Assembly (NCBI GenBank): GCA_948469315.1
Contig: CAOKLQ010000014.1
Coordinates: 1-39,897, forward strand
Direction: 5' to 3'
From: an uncultured Clostridium sp.
GTDB taxonomy: Bacteria; Bacillota; Clostridia; TANB77; CAG-508
Length of the DNA: 39,897 bases
This document shows positions 7,802 through 16,902 of this stretch, piece after piece (position 1 is the first letter of the stretch; the number at the start of each line of letters is the position of its first letter). The notes under the pieces were generated by a model. That model made no database searches and was not told the origin of the DNA. It worked only from the letters and a program-made list of their open reading frames with translations. A program made the position numbers and the translations under genes.

Positions 7802-8152
7802 ATGGAAGAGATCCAAGAAGCAAGAGCAGAATTAAAATATGCTAGAATTTCATCAAGAAAAGTAAAAATTGTAGCAGATTTAGTAAGAGGAAAAAATGTT
7901 GATGAAGCTTTAGCAATAATGAAATTTACTCCAAAAGCATCATCAGAAATACTAGAGAAATTATTAAAGTCAGCAATTGCAAATGCTGAAAATAATCATG
8001 GAATGAGTCATGAAAAATTATATATATCTGAAATTTACGCAAACCAGGGTCCAACATTAAAAAGAATTAGACCTGCAGCAAAAGGTTCAGCCGTAAGAAT
8101 TAGAAAAAGAACAAGTCATATAACTATCGTTTTAAGACAAATCGATAATTAG
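7802..8152 (+). CDS. rplV: 50S ribosomal protein L22
   Basis: L22 contacts all domains of 23S rRNA, and its beta hairpin forms the tunnel constriction with L4. The 116 residues include the globular domain ([20 protein letters not shown]) and the extended hairpin with [28 protein letters not shown] near residues 82-110. A ribosome binding site AAGGAGGG lies 12 bases before ATG. It ends in TAG, 16 bases before rpsC. Confidence 0.97.
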   Translation: MEEIQEARAELKYARISSRKVKIVADLVRGKNVDEALAIMKFTPKASSEILEKLLKSAIANAENNHGMSHEKLYISEIYANQGPTLKRIRPAAKGSAVRIRKRTSHITIVLRQIDN

Positions 8153-8168
8153 GAAGGAGAAAAATAAC

Positions 8169-8825
8169 ATGGGACAAAAAGTAAATCCACATGGAGTAAG
8201 AGTAGGTGTTATAAAAGATTGGAATTCAAAATGGTTTGCTGATTCTAAAAATTACAGTGACTATTTAGTAGAAGATTATAATATCCGTAAAATGCTTAAA
8301 AAGAAATTATATGCAAGCGGTATATCTAAAATAGAAATAGAAAGAACACCTAAATTTGTAAAAGTAAATGTTTATACAGCAAAACCTGGAATAGTAATAG
8401 GAAAAGGTGGAGCTGCTGCTGAAGAAGTTAAAGCAGATTTACAAAAAATGGTTAACAAAGATGTTAATTTAAATATAGTTGAGGTAAAAAGTATAGATAC
8501 TGATGCACAATTAGTAGCTGAAAACATTGCTACGCAACTAGAAAGAAGAATTTCATTCAGAAGAGCTATGAAACAATGTATGCAAAAAACTATGAAATCA
8601 GGTGCTTTAGGAATTAAAACTGCAGTATCTGGAAGATTAGGTGGAGCAGATATGGCTAGAACTGAATTCTATAAAGAAGGTACAATACCACTTCAAACAT
8701 TAAGAGCTGATATAGATTATGGATTTGCAGAAGCAGATACAACATATGGAAAAATCGGTGTAAAAGTTTGGATTTATAAAGGAGAAATTCTTCCAACAAA
8801 GAAAACGGAAGGAGGAGAAGCATAA
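8169..8825 (+). CDS. rpsC: 30S ribosomal protein S3
   Basis: S3 lines the mRNA entry channel and contributes to mRNA unwinding. The 218 residues begin [21 protein letters not shown] type II KH domain with the GIVIGKGG loop lies around residues 75-82, and the C-terminal domain has [32 protein letters not shown]. It ends KKTEGGEA, and its last base is shared with the first base of the rplP ATG, so the two genes are translationally coupled. Confidence 0.97.
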   Translation: MGQKVNPHGVRVGVIKDWNSKWFADSKNYSDYLVEDYNIRKMLKKKLYASGISKIEIERTPKFVKVNVYTAKPGIVIGKGGAAAEEVKADLQKMVNKDVNLNIVEVKSIDTDAQLVAENIATQLERRISFRRAMKQCMQKTMKSGALGIKTAVSGRLGGADMARTEFYKEGTIPLQTLRADIDYGFAEADTTYGKIGVKVWIYKGEILPTKKTEGGEA

Positions 8826-9268
8826 TGCCATTAATGCCAAAAAGAACTAAATATAGAAAAATGCAAAAAGGTAGAAATAGAGGAAAAGCAACAAGAGGAA
8901 ACAAAGTTACAGATGGAGAATATGGAATACAAGCTGTAGAGGCTGGATTAATTACAGGAAATCAAATAGAAGCAGCCAGAGTTGCAATGACACGTTATAT
9001 AAAAAGAGGTGGAAAAGTTTGGATTAAAATATTCCCAGATAAACCAATAACAAAAAAGCCTGCTGAAACTCGTATGGGTAAAGGTAAAGGTGCAGTAGAA
9101 GCTTGGGTTGCTGTTGTTAAACCTGGAAGAGTAATGTTTGAACTTGCAGGAGTTCCAGAAGAAATAGCAAGAGAAGCAATGAGACTTGCAATGAATAAAT
9201 TATCAGTAAAATCAAAATTTATAAAAAGAGAATCTGAAGATAAGGTGGGTGATAGCAATGAAGATTAA
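8825..9268 (+). CDS. rplP: 50S ribosomal protein L16
   Basis: L16 organises the A-site region of the 50S subunit. The 147-residue protein begins [17 protein letters not shown] and contains [30 protein letters not shown] and [22 protein letters not shown], both conserved. The chosen ATG overlaps the rpsC stop by one base; a second ATG three codons later is also possible. The gene overlaps rpmC by 11 bases. Confidence 0.97.
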   Translation: MPLMPKRTKYRKMQKGRNRGKATRGNKVTDGEYGIQAVEAGLITGNQIEAARVAMTRYIKRGGKVWIKIFPDKPITKKPAETRMGKGKGAVEAWVAVVKPGRVMFELAGVPEEIAREAMRLAMNKLSVKSKFIKRESEDKVGDSNED

Positions 9269-9461
9269 TAAAATAAGAGAAATGTCTTCACCAGATCTAC
9301 AAAAAGAATTATCTGAATTAAAAACAGAATTATTTAAACTAAGATTTAGTTTGGCTACAAATGGATTAGAAAACCCAAACAAAATAAAAGAAGTAAAAAA
9401 AGATATAGCTAAAATAAATACAATATTAACTGAGAGGAAAATAGCTCAAGAACAAAAATAA
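9258..9461 (+). CDS. rpmC: 50S ribosomal protein L29
   Basis: L29 sits beside L23 at the tunnel exit. The 67-residue two-helix protein starts [20 protein letters not shown]. This start is preferred over the in-frame GTG at 9249 because family members begin MK and because GGTGGGTGA is well spaced before 9258. [30 protein letters not shown] is typical of the family. It begins inside the last codons of rplP. Confidence 0.96.
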   Translation: MKINKIREMSSPDLQKELSELKTELFKLRFSLATNGLENPNKIKEVKKDIAKINTILTERKIAQEQK

Positions 9462-9595
9462 TAGAAAATAACAAAAAAATTAATAAGGGGAGAATTACTT
9501 AAATACACAGGTAAGGGTATATCTTAGTCTGGTTAGAAGTGACCATCATTAAAAGGTGTTTCCCTTGTCTACTAAAAAAAGGAGGATTTAAATAA
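9462..9595 (+). other. rpmC-rpsQ spacer with a nine-base stem
   Basis: AGGTAAGGG (9509-9517) can pair with CCCTTGTCT (9562-9570), including two G-T pairs, to close a 44-base loop. A strong AAGGAGG follows for rpsQ. It does not resemble the repeat families around it and may be a small operon-internal structure. Confidence 0.35.
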
Positions 9596-9859
9596 ATGGA
9601 AGAAAGAAATCTTCGTAAAGTTTTAATTGGTACAGTTAAATCAAATAAAATGGATAAAACAGTTGTAGTGTCAGTTGAAACAAGTGTAAAACACAAAATA
9701 TATAATAAAATTGTTAAAAGAACATATAACTTAAAAGCTCATGACGAAGAAAATAGCTGTCAAATAGGAGATAAAGTTAAAGTAATGGAAACAAGACCTC
9801 TTTCTAAAGATAAAAGATGGAGAGTAGTTGAAATTATAGAAAAAGCAAATATAAAATAA
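9596..9859 (+). CDS. rpsQ: 30S ribosomal protein S17
   Basis: S17 is an early assembly protein of the 30S body. The 87-residue protein has [21 protein letters not shown] at the N-terminus, [12 protein letters not shown] in the loop and [24 protein letters not shown] at the end, matching the OB-fold family throughout. AAGGAGG precedes the ATG by nine bases. rplN follows after 17 bases. Confidence 0.97.
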   Translation: MEERNLRKVLIGTVKSNKMDKTVVVSVETSVKHKIYNKIVKRTYNLKAHDEENSCQIGDKVKVMETRPLSKDKRWRVVEIIEKANIK

Positions 9860-9876
9860 AAAAGGAGGAAACTGGC

Positions 9877-10245
9877 ATGGTACAACAACAATCAATATTG
9901 AAAGTTGCTGATAACACAGGTGCAAAAGAAATAATGTGCATTAGATGTTTAGGTGGATCATATAGAAGATATGCTAGAATTGGTGATGTAATAGTAGCTT
10001 CTGTTAAATCTGCAACACCAGGAGGCGTTGTTAAAAAAGGTGATGTAATAAAAGCAGTAGTTGTTAGAACAAAAAAACCAACAAGAAGAGCAGATGGATC
10101 TTATGTAAGATTTGACGAAAATGCAGCTGTAATAATAAAAGATGATAAAACACCAAGAGGAACACGTATATTTGGACCAGTTGCAAGAGAGTTAAGAGAT
10201 AAAGAATATATGAAGATATTATCATTAGCACCAGAAGTTCTTTAA
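9877..10245 (+). CDS. rplN: 50S ribosomal protein L14
   Basis: L14 lies at the subunit interface and forms bridges to the 30S subunit. The standard 122 residues start [23 protein letters not shown], continue with [30 protein letters not shown] and end [29 protein letters not shown] precedes the ATG. Its TAA stop overlaps the first bases of a family II-like hairpin. Confidence 0.97.
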   Translation: MVQQQSILKVADNTGAKEIMCIRCLGGSYRRYARIGDVIVASVKSATPGGVVKKGDVIKAVVVRTKKPTRRADGSYVRFDENAAVIIKDDKTPRGTRIFGPVARELRDKEYMKILSLAPEVL

Positions 10246-10378
10246 GCTGTTAGCGAAAATGTCTAGTAGACATTTGAGTGTTACAGATTAAGGATGCGTA
10301 GGCTTAAGATTTTTTGATGAAGACAGTCCTTAGACTGTATGAATTATAAAAATTATTAGCCAGAGAAACTTTAAAAGT
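10243..10378 (+). repeat. Family II-like hairpins after rplN (variant)
   Basis: TTAA-CTGT and ACAG-TTAA, with the family's g/a mismatch, close a first hairpin (about 10242-10290). Here the loop has been replaced by a perfect AAATGTC / GACATTT stem. A second, longer hairpin region with GACAGTC / GACTGT follows up to the next family I copy. The rplN stop codon overlaps the start. Confidence 0.5.
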
Positions 10379-10494
10379 AAATTAAAAGCAGCAATCTGAC
10401 ACATTTTCATTTCAATAATTAAAACTGGATGTACAAATCGTACACCTTCGTTTTAATTATCTTATGAAAATGCACATCTTACCACTTTTAATAT
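10379..10494 (+). repeat. Family I hairpin, copy B
   Basis: The arms are AATTAAAAGCAG and CACTTTTAATAT. The inner stem ATAATTAAAA / TTTTAATTAT differs from copy A but is still complementary. The cap has GATGTAC / GTACACCTTCG. Forward orientation. Confidence 0.8.
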
Positions 10495-10570
10495 ATTTTG
10501 AAAAATATATTGTTACAGAATAAAATTTAACAAAGCATAAAAAACCAATTGTAAAGAGGTGAAAATAAAA

Positions 10571-10879
10571 ATGAAAATAAAAAAAGGAGATACTGTTCAG
10601 ATTTTATCTGGAAATGATAAAGGAAAAACAGGAGAAGTTTTAGAAGTAATGCCAAAAACTGCAAGGATAGTAGTTAAAGGTGTTAATATAAGAAAAAAAC
10701 ATATAAAACCTAGAAAACAAGGCGAAGAAGGTGGAATAATCCCATCAGAATGTCCAATACATAGTAGTAAAGCAGGAGTAGTATGTTCAAAATGCGGAAA
10801 ACCAACAAAGATAGGTTATAAAATCGAAAAAGATGAAAAAGTTCGTATTTGTAAAAAATGTGGGACTACAATAAAATAA
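10571..10879 (+). CDS. rplX: 50S ribosomal protein L24
   Basis: L24 initiates 50S assembly. The 102-residue form starting MKIKKGDTVQILSGNDKGKTG is preferred; the in-frame GTG at 10559 lies inside the ribosome binding site AGAGGTG. The KOW motif is followed by VVKGVNIRKKHIKP. The C-terminal part contains CSKCGKPTKIGYK and CKKCGTTIK, a four-cysteine zinc ribbon found in many Gram-positive L24 proteins. rplE follows after 28 bases. Confidence 0.96.
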   Translation: MKIKKGDTVQILSGNDKGKTGEVLEVMPKTARIVVKGVNIRKKHIKPRKQGEEGGIIPSECPIHSSKAGVVCSKCGKPTKIGYKIEKDEKVRICKKCGTTIK

Positions 10880-10907
10880 TCATCAAAAGGAAGGAGGAAA
10901 GAAATAA

Positions 10908-11447
10908 ATGGAATTTTTAAAAGAACAATATGAAAAAGAAGTTGTTCCAGCTTTAATGAAAAAATTTAGCTATAAATCAGTTATGGAAGTTCCTAAATTA
11001 GATAAAATAGTTATAAACATTGGATTAGGAGATGTAAAGGATAATCCAAAATCATTAGAAAATGCGATGAATGATATTCAAATAATAACAGGTCAAAAAC
11101 CAATTATAACAAAAGCTAGAAAATCAATAGCTGCTTTCAAATTAAGAGAAGGTGTTAACATAGGTTGTAAAGTAACATTAAGAAGAGGAAAAATGTATGA
11201 CTTTGCATACAAATTATTTAATGTTGCAATGCCAAGAATTAGAGATTTTAGAGGAGTATCAGCAAATTCTTTTGATGGTAGAGGAAATTACTCAATGGGT
11301 ATAAAAGAACAACTTATATTCCCTGAAATAGAATATGATAAAGTTGATAAGCTAAGAGGTATGGACATTATTTTCGTTACAACAGCTAAAACAGACGAAG
11401 AAGCAAAAGAATTATTAACATTATTAGGAATGCCATTTAAAAATTAA
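10908..11447 (+). CDS. rplE: 50S ribosomal protein L5
   Basis: L5 binds 5S rRNA in the central protuberance and contacts P-site tRNA. The 179 residues include [21 protein letters not shown], the [19 protein letters not shown] loop and [20 protein letters not shown], all diagnostic. AAGGAGGAAAG precedes the ATG. The TAA stop lies within the 5' arm of the following repeat, so the gene end and the hairpin share sequence. Confidence 0.97.
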   Translation: MEFLKEQYEKEVVPALMKKFSYKSVMEVPKLDKIVINIGLGDVKDNPKSLENAMNDIQIITGQKPIITKARKSIAAFKLREGVNIGCKVTLRRGKMYDFAYKLFNVAMPRIRDFRGVSANSFDGRGNYSMGIKEQLIFPEIEYDKVDKLRGMDIIFVTTAKTDEEAKELLTLLGMPFKN

Positions 11448-11563
11448 TTAAAAGCAGCAATAAAGCACGTTTTCATTACATTAATTAAATCTAGATATAC
11501 AAATGTATAATTTCGTGTTTATTAATTCATGAAAATGCACATCTTATACTTTTAATTAATTTT
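11440..11563 (+). repeat. Family I hairpin, copy C
   Basis: The outer arms are 15 perfect base pairs: AAAATTAATTAAAAG (11440-11454) and CTTTTAATTAATTTT (11549-11563). The rplE stop codon lies in the left arm. The cap here is GATATAC / GTATAATTTCG, a paired change relative to GTAC / GTAC copies. Forward orientation. Confidence 0.8.
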
Positions 11564-11599
11564 AAGTATTATTGATTAAGGGAAGGAGAAAAAAAGCTT

Positions 11600-11785
11600 A
11601 TGGCTAAGAAATCTTTAAAAGTAAAACAACAAAGAAAGCAAAAATATCAAACAAGAGAGTATAATAGATGCAAAATATGTGGAAGACCACATGCTTATAT
11701 AAGAAAATTTGGGATTTGCCGTGTATGTTTTAGAGAATTAGCACATAAAGGTGAGATTCCGGGTATAAAGAAAGCTAGTTGGTAA
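11600..11785 (+). CDS. rpsZ: 30S ribosomal protein S14, zinc-binding type
   Basis: S14 is needed for late 30S head assembly. The 61-residue form with [20 protein letters not shown] (two CXXC pairs 12 residues apart) is the zinc-containing S14 of Gram-positive bacteria, unlike the longer zinc-free form. GGAAGGAGA precedes the ATG. The conserved C-terminus [18 protein letters not shown] is complete. Long hairpin repeats flank the gene on both sides. Confidence 0.97.
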   Translation: MAKKSLKVKQQRKQKYQTREYNRCKICGRPHAYIRKFGICRVCFRELAHKGEIPGIKKASW

Positions 11786-11910
11786 AATTTTAATGAAATC
11801 AACCATCCTGCACATTTTCTTAAAATAATACAAACTTCAACGTACACCAGTACGCCATCAGCTTGTATTATTTATCGAAAATGCACAGTATAATCAATTT
11901 CATCAAAATT
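11786..11910 (+). repeat. Family I hairpin, copy D
   Basis: The outer arms AATTTTAATGAAAT and ATTTCATCAAAATT begin on the base after the rpsZ stop codon. The inner stem ATAATACAA / TTGTATTAT and the cap CGTAC / GTACG (versus TGTAC / GTACA in other copies) are compensated changes. Forward orientation. Confidence 0.8.
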
Positions 11911-12017
11911 ATGCGATAAAATTAATTAGAAAAGTATTGTTTGTTTTTGATATTAAATAAAATATCAAATATATACATCTAGCTGATTTAAAATAGAAAA
12001 AAGGAGGGTATAAATTA
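11911..12017 (+). other. AT-rich spacer before rpsH
   Basis: A hairpin TTTGATATT / AATATCAAA (about 11946-11969) lies in otherwise featureless AT-rich DNA. The rpsH ribosome binding site AAGGAGGG is at the end. No promoter was recognised. Confidence 0.3.
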
Positions 12018-12416
12018 GTGAATACTACAGATCCAATAGCAGATATGCTAACAAGAATAAGAAATGCAAGTAATTCAAAACATAAAACAGTTGATATACC
12101 TGCTTCAAATATGAAAAGAGCAATAGCTGAAATTTTATTCAAAGAAGGATATATTAAATCTTTTGAAGATATAAAAGATGATATACAAGGTATTATAAGA
12201 ATTACTTTAAAATATGATGAAAAAGGAGCAAAAGTAATTAGTGGTTTAAAAAGAATTAGTAAACCAGGATTAAGAGTATATGCTTCTAAAGAAGAATTGC
12301 CAAAAGTATTAAATGGATTAGGAATTGCTTTAATTTCTACTTCAAAAGGTATAAAAACAGACAAAGAAGCAAGAAAAGAAAATTTAGGAGGAGAAGTTCT
12401 TGCTTATGTATGGTAA
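12018..12416 (+). CDS. rpsH: 30S ribosomal protein S8
   Basis: S8 is a primary 16S rRNA binder, and in E. coli it represses the spc operon. The 132-residue protein starts at GTG (12018), supported by AAGGAGGG and by the family N-terminus [17 protein letters not shown]. The C-terminal [26 protein letters not shown] motif is typical. The TAA stop overlaps the AAGTTA that opens a family II hairpin. Confidence 0.97.
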   Translation: MNTTDPIADMLTRIRNASNSKHKTVDIPASNMKRAIAEILFKEGYIKSFEDIKDDIQGIIRITLKYDEKGAKVISGLKRISKPGLRVYASKEELPKVLNGLGIALISTSKGIKTDKEARKENLGGEVLAYVW

Positions 12417-12480
12417 AGTTAGTTGATGAGGCTTTGCCGATTATAGATAACTTTTTTTGAGTCGAACAAAGTGAGGTTAT
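12414..12480 (+). repeat. Family II twin hairpin after rpsH
   Basis: AAGTTA (12416-12421) and TAACTT (12448-12453) form the first hairpin with loop GAGGCTTTGCCGA. The second hairpin is degenerate but keeps GAACAAAGTGAGGTT. The rpsH stop codon TAA overlaps the first bases. Confidence 0.65.
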
Positions 12481-12520
12481 ATTATAAATTAAAATATAAA
12501 AAAAGAAGAGGTGAAACAAA

Positions 12521-13057
12521 ATGTCAAGAATAGGAAATAAGCCTATTACAGTTCCAGATAATGTTGAAATAAAATTAGATGGTAATAACATTACTGTAAA
12601 AGGACCTAAAGGAACATTACAAAGAGATTTGCATAAAAATATTACTGTAAAAATAGATAATAATGTACTTACAGTAACAAGGCCAAATGATGAACCTGAA
12701 AATAGAAGTTTACATGGATTAACAAGAACATTAATAAGTAACATGATAGAGGGTGTTGTAAACGAATATAACAAAGAGCTACAAATAGTTGGTGTTGGTT
12801 ATAGAGTACAAAAGCAAGGTAAAAAAATAGTTTTAAATTTGGGTTATTCACATCCAGTTGAAATGGAAGAACCAGAAGGAATTACTTATGATGTTACTAA
12901 TGCTAATACTATAATAGTAAGAGGAATAGATAAAGAGTTAGTTGGTCAAAAAGCAGCAGAAATAAGAACAAAAAGACCACCAGAAGTATATCATGGTAAA
13001 GGTATTAAATATGCTGATGAACATATCAGACGTAAAGAAGGAAAAACAGGTAAATAA
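12521..13057 (+). CDS. rplF: 50S ribosomal protein L6
   Basis: L6 sits near the factor-binding site beside the sarcin-ricin loop. The 178 residues form the two repeated domains of the family, with MSRIGNKPITVPDNVEI, VTVTRPND-type strands, HGLTRTLISNMIEGV, LNLGYSHPVE and RPPEVYHGKGIKYADEHIRRKEGK. AAGAGGTGA precedes the ATG. Its stop codon TAA is the first triplet of a family II repeat. Confidence 0.97.
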   Translation: MSRIGNKPITVPDNVEIKLDGNNITVKGPKGTLQRDLHKNITVKIDNNVLTVTRPNDEPENRSLHGLTRTLISNMIEGVVNEYNKELQIVGVGYRVQKQGKKIVLNLGYSHPVEMEEPEGITYDVTNANTIIVRGIDKELVGQKAAEIRTKRPPEVYHGKGIKYADEHIRRKEGKTGK

Positions 13058-13120
13058 GTTAGTTGTTGAGGTTTAGCTGATTATAAATAACTTATACAAC
13101 TGAGCAAAGAGAGGTTGTAT
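13055..13120 (+). repeat. Family II twin hairpin after rplF
   Basis: AAGTTA (13056-13061) and TAACTT (13088-13093) form hairpin one. Hairpin two is ACAAC / GTTGT with loop TGAGCAAAGAGAG. The rplF stop codon overlaps the first bases. Confidence 0.65.
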
Positions 13121-13160
13121 TCCTTAGAAAATTAAAACTTTTAAAGAAAGGAGTTATAAT

Positions 13161-13520
13161 ATGGTAAAAAAGACTAATAGAAAATTTGAAAGAATAAGAA
13201 GACATATTCGTGTACGTAGAAAAATAAGCGGAACAGAAGAGCGCCCAAGATTATGTGTATATAGAAGTAACACAAATTTATATGTTCAAATTATAGATGA
13301 TGTTGCAGGAAAAACTTTAGCTCAAGCTTCTACATTAGATAAAGAAATAAAAACAAAACACGCTAATAAAGAAGCTGCTAAAGAAGTTGGAAAATTAATA
13401 TCTAAAAGAGCTGCTGAGAAAAATATTGAAAATGTAGTTTTCGATAGAGGTGGATACATATATCACGGAGTTGTTAAACAACTAGCTGAAGCAGCAAGAG
13501 AAGGCGGACTTAAGTTTTAA
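13161..13520 (+). CDS. rplR: 50S ribosomal protein L18
   Basis: L18 helps carry 5S rRNA into the 50S subunit. The 119-residue protein has the basic N-terminus [27 protein letters not shown], the NLYVQIIDD core and the conserved end [35 protein letters not shown] precedes the ATG. A family III hairpin follows directly. Confidence 0.97.
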   Translation: MVKKTNRKFERIRRHIRVRRKISGTEERPRLCVYRSNTNLYVQIIDDVAGKTLAQASTLDKEIKTKHANKEAAKEVGKLISKRAAEKNIENVVFDRGGYIYHGVVKQLAEAAREGGLKF

Positions 13521-13523
13521 AAC

Positions 13524-13627
13524 AGAAGTCGGTGAAATAGAGGTCAGAAGTCGAAGATATTAAAGCAATAGTATTAAATTAAAGATAGAGTTTGATATTT
13601 AAATATAATATCTGACATCCGACTTAT
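13524..13627 (+). repeat. Family III heptad hairpin after rplR
   Basis: The left arm repeats the word AGAAGTCG / AGGTCAG at roughly seven-base spacing, and the right arm carries TCTGACATCCGACTT (13609-13624). AGATAT / ATATCT and AAGTCG / CGACTT can pair across an AT-rich loop. Confidence 0.6.
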
Positions 13628-13658
13628 AACAAATTAAAAAAGGAGGTTAAGTTAACTA

Positions 13659-14147
13659 ATGCAAGAAGAAAAAAGTGAATTAAAAGAAAAAGTAGTTGCA
13701 ATAAACAGAGTTGCTAAAGTTGTTAAAGGTGGTAGAACTTTTAGATTTAGTGCTTTAGTAGTTGTTGGTGATGAAAATGGACATATTGGTGCTGGAAATG
13801 GTAAAGCTTCAGAAGTTCCAGATGCGATAAAAAAAGCAATAGAAGATGCTAAAAAGAACTTAATAGAAGTTCCAATTGTTGGAACAACAATACCACACGA
13901 ATTTGTTGGAAAATTTGGTAGTGCAAATGTAATGATGAAACCAGCAACTGAAGGTTCTGGAATTATAGCAGGAGGAAGTGTAAGACCAGTTATAGAACTT
14001 GCAGGATACAAAGATATAAAAACAAAAGTTATAGGAACAAATAATCCTAGAAACGTAGTTTATGCTACACTAAATGCTTTAGAGAACATGGCAACAGTAG
14101 AGCAAGTAGCTAAAAAAAGAGGAAAAAAAGTAGAAGAAATATTATAA
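13659..14147 (+). CDS. rpsE: 30S ribosomal protein S5
   Basis: S5 contributes to the mRNA entry channel and decoding fidelity. The 162 residues comprise the dsRBD-like N-terminal domain ([29 protein letters not shown]) and the S5-type C-terminal domain with [31 protein letters not shown] precedes the ATG. In most bacteria rpmD (L30) follows; here the next 140 bases contain only repeats and then rplO. Confidence 0.97.
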   Translation: MQEEKSELKEKVVAINRVAKVVKGGRTFRFSALVVVGDENGHIGAGNGKASEVPDAIKKAIEDAKKNLIEVPIVGTTIPHEFVGKFGSANVMMKPATEGSGIIAGGSVRPVIELAGYKDIKTKVIGTNNPRNVVYATLNALENMATVEQVAKKRGKKVEEIL

Positions 14148-14270
14148 TAGAAGTCGGTGAAATGGAAGTCGGTGAAATGGAACTTATATAAGTTAGTAAA
14201 TACATTAAAGTAAGATATAAAATAAAGATTATAGTTTCCGACATCTGACATCCGACATCAAAGTAAAATA
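14148..14270 (+). repeat. Family III heptad hairpin where rpmD is expected
   Basis: The left arm is a direct repeat of GAAGTCGGTGAAATG, and the right arm is TTCCGACATCTGACATCCGACATC (14236-14259), made of seven- to eight-base units. The arms can pair as GAAGTCGG / CCGAC(A/T)TC. No L30-like ORF is present. Confidence 0.6.
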
Positions 14271-14288
14271 CAGGAGGTGTAAAGAAAA

Positions 14289-14723
14289 ATGAATTTAACA
14301 GACTTAAAACCAGCACAAAAAGATGTTAAAAGAACTAGAGTAGGACGTGGAATTGGTTCTGGACTTGGAAAGACATCTGGTAGAGGACAAAAGGGACAAA
14401 AGTCAAGATCTGGTGGTGGAGTAAGAAGAGGTTTTGAAGGTGGTCAAACTCCATTATATAGAAGATTGCCAAAAAGAGGATTTAAAAATATATTTGCTAA
14501 AGATTATACAGAAGTAACTTTAACAATGTTAAATAAAAGTAAAGTAGCAGATGTTACAGCTCAGAGTCTATTACAAGAGGGAATAATTGGAAAAATAAAT
14601 GATGGAATAGTTGTAATAGCAACAGGAAAATTAGAGAAAAAATTAACAGTTAAAGCAAAGAGATTTACAAAAGCAGCTGCTGAAAAAATAGAAGCAGCAG
14701 GAGGAAAGATAGAGGTGATTTAA
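14289..14723 (+). CDS. rplO: 50S ribosomal protein L15
   Basis: L15 is a late-assembly protein of the 50S subunit. The 144-residue sequence starts [20 protein letters not shown] and has the glycine-rich [20 protein letters not shown] extension and [18 protein letters not shown]. The C-terminal domain ends [17 protein letters not shown] precedes the ATG. The stop codon abuts the secY start, indicating coupled translation. Confidence 0.97.
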   Translation: MNLTDLKPAQKDVKRTRVGRGIGSGLGKTSGRGQKGQKSRSGGGVRRGFEGGQTPLYRRLPKRGFKNIFAKDYTEVTLTMLNKSKVADVTAQSLLQEGIIGKINDGIVVIATGKLEKKLTVKAKRFTKAAAEKIEAAGGKIEVI

Positions 14724-16043
14724 TTGTTTAAAACTATTAAGAATGCATTGAAGACACCTGAAGTAAAAAAAAGATTATTATATACATTATTATTAATAGT
14801 AATATTTAGATTTGGATGTTATATAGTTGCACCAGGAGTAGATAGTATAGCTTTAGCGCAAGTTATGGGATCAAATACAGGCTTGAGTGGAATTATGGAT
14901 ATTATATCAGGAGGAGCTTTTTCAAAATTTACAATATTTGCTATGAGTATAAGTCCATATATTACAGCTTCAATTGTTATACAATTATTAACAATGGTAA
15001 TACCATCTTTAGAAAAATTAGCTAAAGAAGGTGGAGAAGTTGGAAGACAAAAAATGAATAAATATACCAAAATCCTTACAATAGTACTTGCTTTAGTAGA
15101 AGCTGTAGGAGTATATTTATCATATAGAGGTCAAGGAGTATTTGTTGATAATACTTTCCTTACAGGATTTATACTAGTATTATCACTAATTACAGGTACA
15201 TCAATATTAATGTGGCTTGGAGAACAAATAACACAAAAAGGAATAGGAAATGGAATTTCAGTACTAATTTTAGTTGGTATACTTGCAAGACTTCCAGATG
15301 TGGCACGAACAATTTTTGAATTAATTGTGCAAAATTCAAGTTTTAGTACGACAGGATTAATTACAGCTCTAGCAATTATTGTAGGAGCAGTAATATTAGT
15401 TGCAGCAGTAGTATTTGTACAAAATGCAGAAAGAAGAATACCAGTACAATATTCTAAAAAGGTAGTAGGAAGAAAAATGGTAGGAGCACAAAATACACAT
15501 ATACCATTGAAACCAGCAATGGCAGGTGTTATGCCAATAATATTTGCAAGTAGTTTTATGACATTCCCTGCAATGATAATTCAAATGTTTAACGCAAATA
15601 TTGCTACAGATACAGGATTTTGGAGTGTAATATATAAATTTTCACTTGCTACTTCATCATCAAATGTAGGAATTGGTTATTCAATAGTAAATGCAATTGT
15701 ATATTTATTATTAATAGTAGGATTTACATTTTTCTATACATATGCTACATTTAATCCAGCTGAAGTATCAAGTAATATAAAAAGAAATGGTGGATTTATA
15801 CCAGGAATAAGAGCTGGAAAGCCAACTACTGATTATCTATCATCTGTAATTGGTAAACTTACAATATTTGGAGGAATATATTTAGCAATAATTGCTATAC
15901 TTCCAATGTTTATGAGATTTACAAGTTTAGATGTAACATTTGGAGGAACATCAATTTTAATTGTTGTTGGAGTGGCTCTAGAGACAGTTCAGCAATTAGA
16001 ATCACACCTAGTAATGAGACATTATAAAGGATTTTTAGAATAA
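14724..16043 (+). CDS. secY: Preprotein translocase channel subunit SecY
   Basis: SecY forms the protein-conducting channel of the plasma membrane with SecE and SecG. The 439-residue protein has about ten membrane segments and family signatures such as GGAFSKFTIFAMSISPYITASI, LGEQITQKGIGNGIS and NPAEVSSNIKRNGGFIPGIR in the cytosolic loop. The start is TTG (14724), directly after the rplO stop, with GAGGTGATT as ribosome binding site. It ends the spc part of the operon before a repeat-rich spacer. Confidence 0.97.
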   Translation: MFKTIKNALKTPEVKKRLLYTLLLIVIFRFGCYIVAPGVDSIALAQVMGSNTGLSGIMDIISGGAFSKFTIFAMSISPYITASIVIQLLTMVIPSLEKLAKEGGEVGRQKMNKYTKILTIVLALVEAVGVYLSYRGQGVFVDNTFLTGFILVLSLITGTSILMWLGEQITQKGIGNGISVLILVGILARLPDVARTIFELIVQNSSFSTTGLITALAIIVGAVILVAAVVFVQNAERRIPVQYSKKVVGRKMVGAQNTHIPLKPAMAGVMPIIFASSFMTFPAMIIQMFNANIATDTGFWSVIYKFSLATSSSNVGIGYSIVNAIVYLLLIVGFTFFYTYATFNPAEVSSNIKRNGGFIPGIRAGKPTTDYLSSVIGKLTIFGGIYLAIIAILPMFMRFTSLDVTFGGTSILIVVGVALETVQQLESHLVMRHYKGFLE

Positions 16044-16062
16044 AATATAATAACCATAAAAA

Positions 16063-16083
16063 GGGCGGACAAAACATCTGCCC
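16063..16083 (+). repeat. GC-rich hairpin after secY
   Basis: GGGCGGA (16063-16069) and TCTGCCC (16077-16083) form a seven-base stem. There is no T tract, so termination is doubtful. Similar GC-rich words recur at 16122 and 16903-17053. Confidence 0.5.
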
Positions 16084-16233
16084 AAATTATGCGTTATGAA
16101 CAATAAAAATTTAAATATTATAGGGGCCGACGCGACTTTGAACCCATTAACCATTAATAATTTTTTTAATGTATATTTTAAAAATATATATTAAAAAGGT
16201 TATTAACCTAGATATACAAAGGAGTTGAATAAT
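16084..16233 (+). other. secY-adk spacer with nested AT hairpins
   Basis: After an isolated GGGGCCGAC word near 16122, the inverted repeat ATTAACC...GGTTATTAAC encloses a strong AT stem TTAATGTATATTTT / AAAATATATATTAA. AAGGAG for adk ends the region. Nothing else is recognised. Confidence 0.35.
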
Positions 16234-16893
16234 TTGATTATAATAATGTTAGGAGCACCAGGAAGTGGAAAAGGAACAGTAGCAAAATTATTAACTGGGG
16301 TACTAAATATAGAACATATATCAACAGGGGATATGTTCAGGGAAACTATAAAATCAGGAAGTACTCTAGGACAAGAACTAGAAAAATATATGTCAAAAGG
16401 AATGCTAGTTCCAGATGATATTGTAATAGAAATATTAGAAGATAGACTATCTAGACCTACAGCACAAAATGGAGTAGTACTAGATGGATTCCCAAGAACA
16501 AAGCTACAGGCAAACTATTTAAAAAGTATGTTAGAAAAAAGAGGTAAAAAGGTAGATATAGCAATACAGTTAAATATACCAGATGAAGAATTAATATATA
16601 GAACAGTAAAAAGGCGAATTTGTTCAAACAAAGAATGTGGTGCAATATACAACCTAGAATTTAGCAAACCAATACAAGAAGGGATATGCGATAAATGTGG
16701 AAGTAAACTATATCAAAGAGAAGACGATAATGAAGAAACAATAACAAAAAGAATAAAAACATACCACACCAGAACAGAAGATATAATAAAATACTACGAA
16801 GAACAAGGTAAATTATACAAAGTAAATCTAAGAGCACAAGACAAAATAACGCAGCAAGACATAAAAAAATGGCTAGAAGAAATTAAAAAATAA
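16234..16893 (+). CDS. adk: Adenylate kinase, zinc-lid type
   Basis: Adenylate kinase equilibrates AMP and ATP with two ADP in the cytosol. The sequence has the P-loop GAPGSGKGT, ISTGDMFRETIKSG at the AMP site and DGFPRTKLQA. The lid carries CSNKECGAIYN and CDKCGSKLYQREDD, giving four cysteines for zinc. The start is TTG at 16234, nine bases after GGAG; an earlier TTG at 16225 touches the ribosome binding site and is unlikely. The product is 219 residues. Its place between secY and map is the usual one. Confidence 0.95.
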   Translation: MIIIMLGAPGSGKGTVAKLLTGVLNIEHISTGDMFRETIKSGSTLGQELEKYMSKGMLVPDDIVIEILEDRLSRPTAQNGVVLDGFPRTKLQANYLKSMLEKRGKKVDIAIQLNIPDEELIYRTVKRRICSNKECGAIYNLEFSKPIQEGICDKCGSKLYQREDDNEETITKRIKTYHTRTEDIIKYYEEQGKLYKVNLRAQDKITQQDIKKWLEEIKK

Positions 16894-16902
16894 AAATGTA
16901 GG

